A stretch of 24,950 bases of DNA, from NCBI GenBank assembly GCA_025997455.1, contig BNUP01000022.1, forward strand, positions 1 through 24,950. The letters run 5' to 3'. How positions within the stretch are numbered: position 1 is the first letter of the stretch; each line of letters opens with the position of its first letter. This document shows positions 22,410 through 24,950 of this stretch, piece after piece. The DNA is from Fibrobacterales bacterium. GTDB lineage: Bacteria > Fibrobacterota > Fibrobacteria > Fibrobacterales > Fibrobacteraceae. The position numbers and the translations under genes were made by a program. The notes beneath the pieces were generated by a model, which did not search any database, was not told the DNA's origin, and saw only the letters and a list, made by a program, of their open reading frames with translations.

Positions 22410-23035
22410 TTGTTATCCTCTGTGATTGGTTGTATAGGCAATTCTTCTATGCTTTCGATGGTGCCTTTTGCTACGATAAAAAGTCCAATAGAATTCGTTT
22501 CGATTTTTTCTCCGTTCTTGTCTATCCATCTAGGCGTTGAGATATAGACTTGGCTTTCTTCTGTTGTATCGCTATAGTGTTTTATCCAACCTGTGAGCCG
22601 TTCGCCATTGTTGAATGTAATTAAAACATACTTATTTCTTAGTTCATGCCCTATGATGTCAATCCAAATATTTGCATTGGAATGCCGATTGGTAATATGC
22701 AAAAACCTTAGAACTCGATGGGCATAACCTTGAGACATAATCAATGCCATCACAAATGCCAACCCAAGCGAAATTGTAAAAAAAACAAGAAAAAACTGCT
22801 TGTCGAAAAACCAAACATATTTTCCGTTCTCAATGGATTCTATATGAATTGCCCGAGGTTCTCCAAGAAAAAGCGAAGCAATCGCATAGATTATCCATGT
22901 AAAAATTAAAGCCTCGACAATCTGCCTAATGAACTCTTTTTCGGTTCGGAATACAAGACTCGACAAAACCCGCTGTGTCAAGAAGCCGGGTAACAAAAAA
23001 ACGAGAAAATTAATTGCTTCAATCGATATCTGCAT
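22406..23035 (-). CDS. DUF6338-like membrane protein
   Basis: 209 aa. Hydrophobic segments lie at about 6-24 (FLVFLLPGFLTQRVL), 38-58 and 78-100. A soluble C-terminal half has KYVLITFNNGERLTGWIKHYSD followed by strands and an acidic end. The LPGF start and the strand-rich tail with a G-x-I/L-x-G-W turn resemble the DUF6338 family, of unknown function; I rate this as likely, not certain. AAAGGA lies 8 nt before the ATG and TAGGTTTG 21 nt before it, a leader shared with the two toxin-antitoxin-like units upstream. Confidence 0.75.
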   Translation of the reverse strand: MQISIEAINFLVFLLPGFLTQRVLSSLVFRTEKEFIRQIVEALIFTWIIYAIASLFLGEPRAIHIESIENGKYVWFFDKQFFLVFFTISLGLAFVMALIMSQGYAHRVLRFLHITNRHSNANIWIDIIGHELRNKYVLITFNNGERLTGWIKHYSDTTEESQVYISTPRWIDKNGEKIETNSIGLFIVAKGTIESIEELPIQPITEDNK

Positions 23036-23056
23036 TACATAAATCCTTTAATTTTA

Positions 23057-23064
23057 CAAACCTA
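23057..23064 (-). promoter_or_regulatory. Putative -10 box TAGGTTTG of the DUF6338-like gene
   Basis: It is an exact match to TAnnTTTG, the -10 element of the Bacteroidota housekeeping sigma factor. AAAGGA and the ATG follow. The same box is at 23800-23807 and, with one change, at 24330-24337. Confidence 0.6.
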
Positions 23065-23093
23065 AATATACAAAAATCCAAACCCCCGTGTAG

Positions 23094-23145
23094 GGGCGGC
23101 ATTTATGCCGCCCTAAATCAATGCAGGGTTGCATAAATGCAACCC
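23094..23145. repeat. Two adjacent perfect palindromes
   Basis: GGGCGGCAT / ATGCCGCCC pairs 23094-23102 with 23105-23113, and GGGTTGCAT / ATGCAACCC pairs 23126-23134 with 23137-23145. The layout is that of 14914-14959 with different arms. They fall between the antitoxin-like gene and the DUF6338-like gene and could act as a terminator. Confidence 0.85.
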
Positions 23146-23155
23146 CTACGAAAAA

Positions 23156-23362
23156 TCAACCCGCCCCGCCTCTGCAATCCTGATGCACAGCAGGTTTTGC
23201 AACAGCCTTTCTTAGGGGAGTGCTTTGTGTTGAGGCGTAAAGTTTTCCTATCATCGCTTTTGATTTGCTGTCGGGAACAAGGGTTCCGCTCTCTGCGGCT
23301 AGGAGGATATCGATTTCTTCTTCATCGAATCCATAGGCTGTTAATTCAGAATCTTTTGTCAT
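23156..23362 (-). CDS. Antitoxin-like small protein of pair 1
   Basis: 68 aa. The ATG overlaps the stop of the toxin-like gene (ATGA), with GGAGG 6 nt before it. The acidic N-terminal part (FDEEEIDILLAAESGTLVPD) resembles the toxin-binding segment of antitoxins that follow toxins of this type, which read DEEE..IL..FE.G.L. The usual CopG-like DNA-binding region of such antitoxins is not apparent in the rest, so the protein may be shortened. Like the antitoxin of pair 2 it contains GTLV and ends in GAG. Confidence 0.65.
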   Translation of the reverse strand: MTKDSELTAYGFDEEEIDILLAAESGTLVPDSKSKAMIGKLYASTQSTPLRKAVAKPAVHQDCRGGAG

Positions 23363-23646
23363 GGTTTGCCTCCATAGGCTTTCATTGCTGCCCGACTGGG
23401 GATAATTGTTTTTAAAAACAACGAACCGTCAGCCTCAACAACATAAGGTACATAGTGGACATACCCATTGATCCGTACATAAAACACCCGTTGATGTGGG
23501 TACTTTGCTGTATTAGGATGTGGGGCTTCGCCTAGTATATCTCCTTTCTCTATCATATTCACAATCTCAACAAAAGAAACATTCCTTGTCGCTTTTAAAT
23601 ATAGTAATCTCAGAAGAACTCCCGTAAACTTTATCTCATAAAACAA
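23359..23646 (-). CDS. Toxin-like protein of pair 1, N-terminus split by an F1 element
   Basis: 95 codons from a TTG at 23646. The body, from about residue 20 on, has the pattern SFVEIVNMIEKGDIL, HPNTAKYP, RVFYVRINGYVHYVPYVV and LFLKTIIPSRAAMKAY, known to me from BrnT-like, RelE-type toxins of type II toxin-antitoxin pairs. The first 13 or so residues and the TTG are encoded by the F1 element at 23604-23755. Beyond the element, in the same frame, 23761-23778 codes for WNEEKN, the family's usual N-terminal motif. Taking out 23604-23759 gives WNEEKNVYLKATRNVSF. The gene is therefore probably interrupted. Whether the TTG-started form is made or active is unknown. Confidence 0.7.
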   Translation of the reverse strand: MFYEIKFTGVLLRLLYLKATRNVSFVEIVNMIEKGDILGEAPHPNTAKYPHQRVFYVRINGYVHYVPYVVEADGSLFLKTIIPSRAAMKAYGGKP

Positions 23647-23755
23647 GGAGTTCTTCTGAGACGACGGCGAACCCCTTAAATTTGCATAAAAACACAGTTC
23701 GCCCGTGTCGCTTAGTAGGCTCTGACGACCTCTTAACGAGTTCTTCAGAGCCTAC
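23604..23755 (+). mobile_element. MITE-like repeat F1, copy 5 (subfamily II, complete, 152 bp)
   Basis: It is flanked by TATA at 23600-23603 and 23756-23759. The terminal inverted repeats are GTAATCTCAGAAGAACTC (23604-23621) and, reversed, GTAGGCTCTGAAGAACTC (23738-23755), 15 of 18 matching. Stem 1 is 15 bp (23608-23622 / 23647-23661), stem 2 is GGCGAAC / GTTCGCC (23666-23672 / 23697-23703), and stem 3 is 11-13 bp (23713-23725 / 23745-23757, the last bases using flank). The element plus one TATA is 156 bp, 52 codons. Confidence 0.88.
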
Positions 23756-23800
23756 TATACATTTTTTTCTTCATTCCAATGAATCTCACAAATCCTTTAC

Positions 23801-23864
23801 AAACCTAAATATATAAAAATCCCCTCCCTACAAAACGATTGAACAAAACCAAAACTACCCCGCC
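23801..23864 (-). repeat. 65-bp direct repeat, copy A (promoter-bearing)
   Basis: It matches 24331-24395 at all but about three positions: AAACCTAAATATATAAAAAT, then CCCCTCCC, ACAAAACG, TTGAACAAAACC and AAAACTACCCCGCC. It overlaps the end of the pair 2 antitoxin-like gene, so it codes for that protein's C-terminus at this location. Confidence 0.9.
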
Positions 23865-24064
23865 CCAACAATCAAACTGCCGCTGTGCCTGCGAGAAGTT
23901 ACGCCGGTTGTAAAACGATTGCTGTTTTTAGCAGGGTTCACCACGAGGGTTCCTTCCCGTATTGCCTCTTCGATATCCGGCGTTGTGTCGTAGGTATCGA
24001 AAAAAGCACCGAGTTTTGCATCCTCTTCGCTGTCAGTTTCTTGGACGACTATATTTTGCGTCAT
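23855..24064 (-). CDS. Antitoxin-like small protein of pair 2
   Basis: 69 aa, acidic N-terminal half (DSEEDAKLGAFFDTYDTTPD, IEEAIREGTLVV) and a basic C-terminal half ending GSLIVGAG. It overlaps the toxin-like gene by 32 nt and has GAGG about 9 nt before the ATG. The acidic-then-basic form and the overlap suggest an antitoxin. No family is recognised. The last residues are encoded within the duplicated 65-bp segment. Confidence 0.6.
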   Translation of the reverse strand: MTQNIVVQETDSEEDAKLGAFFDTYDTTPDIEEAIREGTLVVNPAKNSNRFTTGVTSRRHSGSLIVGAG

Positions 24065-24308
24065 ATATCTTTACCTCTGTTTTGTTTGCGTTGCGAACTG
24101 TGATCACTTTCCAATTCTCTTCTCGAAAAACCACAGCCCAATATTTTCCGTCATTGCCAACACCAATGGAAACATTTGTCTGTTGCACTGATGGAATATA
24201 AACTGCCGGCACTTGATGAGTCACAATATCTCGGACTAAATTTATGTCCGCACCACGCCCATGAATTCGTTGAAACGCATGTCTGGTGATAATTACATTT
24301 TTATTCAC
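24033..24308 (-). CDS. DUF4258-like toxin-like protein of pair 2
   Basis: 91 aa, GTG start. TRHAFQRIHGRGADINLVRD near residues 8-27 and VITVRNANKTEVKIYDAKY near the end follow the pattern of DUF4258-type proteins, which have a RelE-like fold and often are toxins. AAGGA lies 8 nt before the GTG and TAGGTTTA lies upstream. The leader (AAGGATTTGAGTA) is nearly that of the DUF6338-like gene. The antitoxin-like gene overlaps its end. The toxin role is inferred from family and arrangement. Confidence 0.65.
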   Translation of the reverse strand: MNKNVIITRHAFQRIHGRGADINLVRDIVTHQVPAVYIPSVQQTNVSIGVGNDGKYWAVVFREENWKVITVRNANKTEVKIYDAKYSRPRN

Positions 24309-24329
24309 TACTCAAATCCTTCAATTCTA

Positions 24330-24337
24330 TAAACCTA
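24330..24337 (-). promoter_or_regulatory. Putative -10 box TAGGTTTA of pair 2
   Basis: The box is TAnnTTTR inside the duplicated segment, with AAGGA and the GTG start downstream. Confidence 0.5.
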
Positions 24338-24395
24338 AATATATAAAAATTCCCCTCCCAACAAAACGCTTGAACAAAACCAAAACTACCCCGCC
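24331..24395 (-). repeat. 65-bp direct repeat, copy B
   Basis: It is the partner of 23801-23864. The two copies, 530 bp apart, bracket pair 2. Copy B alone carries the GGCGGGG hairpin next to it. Confidence 0.9.
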
Positions 24396-24417
24396 ACTGC
24401 AAAGTTGAGCGGCGGGG
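24389..24417 (-). terminator. Likely terminator of the cysteine-rich protein gene
   Basis: On the minus strand CCCCGCC and GGCGGGG (24411-24417 and 24389-24395) form a 7-bp GC stem with a 15-nt loop, followed by TAGTTTTGGTTTTG. It lies 12 nt after the stop codon. Confidence 0.55.
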
Positions 24418-24429
24418 GCAAGAATTATG

Positions 24430-24950
24430 CTACTGACATTGCGCTGCTTTTCCCGAACCCGTCCCTTCAAAAGCATTGATATGTGCACCACCGAAATAGA
24501 CATAATAACCATCATCTACTTTTGGTATTGCAGGAACTTTATCCGCATTGGTACATCCATCAGCCCCCCAACCCATACCGCATTGCAAAGCGACACCATT
24601 AACCTTTACATCTCCTCCGGCTTTTGTGATTGCTGTCACAAAATTACAAGCCACGGGCTCATTACTGGCGTTAACACTCAATGTTGCTGGTCCTTTGACT
24701 GCCTCAATTGCGATTGCTCCACAATATTCAGTTCCTGCATCCTTGGCAATAGTATACTCGCACATTGCATCGGGATCCTTAACTGTAATGGTGGGGCATA
24801 ATTGAGTACCAGTACCACCAATGATACCGGCAGTGCCACAATCTGCATACACGCCAACTCCGGTCATAGTCTGACCAGTGCCGCCTTCCCAAGTATCAAC
24901 TTTTGTTATTGGAGTTGTGCCGTCTTGGGAGAAGAATGTGGCACCGCAAC
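24430..24950 (-). CDS. Partial cysteine-rich, probably secreted protein
   Basis: The C-terminal 172 residues are in the window. The frame stays open to the window edge, so the start is outside it; the Met at 24867 is internal. The sequence is rich in Gly, Thr, Ala and Cys, with cysteines spaced through it (YADCGTAG, QLCPTITV, DAMCEYTI, TEYCGAI, PVACNFV, LQCGMGWGADGC, ending QCQ). WEGGTGQTMTGVGVYADCG and DDGYYVYF suggest beta-rich extracellular sequence with disulphides. I recognise no family; a pilin-like or surface repeat protein is possible. No membrane segment is seen in this part. Confidence 0.65.
   Translation of the reverse strand, partial: CGATFFSQDGTTPITKVDTWEGGTGQTMTGVGVYADCGTAGIIGGTGTQLCPTITVKDPDAMCEYTIAKDAGTEYCGAIAIEAVKGPATLSVNASNEPVACNFVTAITKAGGDVKVNGVALQCGMGWGADGCTNADKVPAIPKVDDGYYVYFGGAHINAFEGTGSGKAAQCQ

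Noticed and set aside
24427..24805. Plus-strand frames of 124 and 85 codons at the right end
   Set aside because: They mirror the cysteine-rich minus-strand protein, whose frame is open to the window edge and is followed by a terminator-like hairpin.
1..24950. tRNA, rRNA or other structural RNA genes
   Set aside because: I looked for cloverleaf-type arms with TTC-loop sequence and rRNA core strings and saw none. Hairpins found belong to repeats.

Overview
The window looks like a chromosomal segment of a flagellated Gram-negative bacterium with a repeat-rich genome. It carries scattered flagellar genes (flgK, flgF, fliI, fliD, fliS and a fliT-like gene), leucine and GDP-mannose biosynthesis, a MetF-like reductase and a SpoIIE-type phosphatase. 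Sigma-54 promoters precede flagellar genes, and other genes carry -10-like boxes of the form TAnnTTTG/TAnnTTY, a pattern known from the Bacteroidota/FCB group. My best guess is an FCB-group organism, perhaps a host-associated member of Fibrobacterota. That is inference with low confidence, since there is no rRNA or other decisive marker.

Layout. 1-2607: YugP-type membrane protease and a phosphomannomutase/phosphoglucomutase that carries an in-frame palindromic repeat array. 2608-7123: flgK (+), a type II mannose-1-phosphate guanylyltransferase/mannose-6-phosphate isomerase (-) and flgF (+). 7120-10725: an AT-rich four-gene operon (-) built around a SIR2-like protein with all its NAD-site motifs, a candidate defence island. 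10726-11397: gene-free, with an orphan sigma-54 promoter and several dispersed repeats. 11398-17650: fliI (+), a dCache-HAMP-PP2C phosphatase (-), leuA and leuB (-). 17651-21776: fliD-fliS-fliT-like (+) and metF (-). 21777-24950: an accessory region of small minus-strand cassettes (DUF6338-like membrane protein plus an unlisted 55-aa gene, and two toxin-antitoxin-like pairs) that share a leader, ending in a partial cysteine-rich protein.

Three things connect the regions. (1) Many genes seem to be expressed as leaderless mRNAs. In flgK and flgF the sigma-54 -12 GC lies at exactly the same distance from the ATG, which puts the predicted transcript start 1 nt before it. In six other genes a TAnnTTY box lies 5-6 nt before the start codon and there is no Shine-Dalgarno sequence. 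The SIR2 island, fliD, fliS, the phosphatase and the cassette genes instead have clear AGGAG/AAGGA sites. (2) A MITE-like family of structured repeats (five copies, two subfamilies with different arms and a shared core) inserts with a TATA target duplication. One copy splits a toxin gene, and removing it on paper restores the reading frame. (3) Low-complexity CACACCC arrays joined to a TGCA..GCCGAGTT module sit directly upstream of several of the leaderless starts and have become part of the leuA 3' end.
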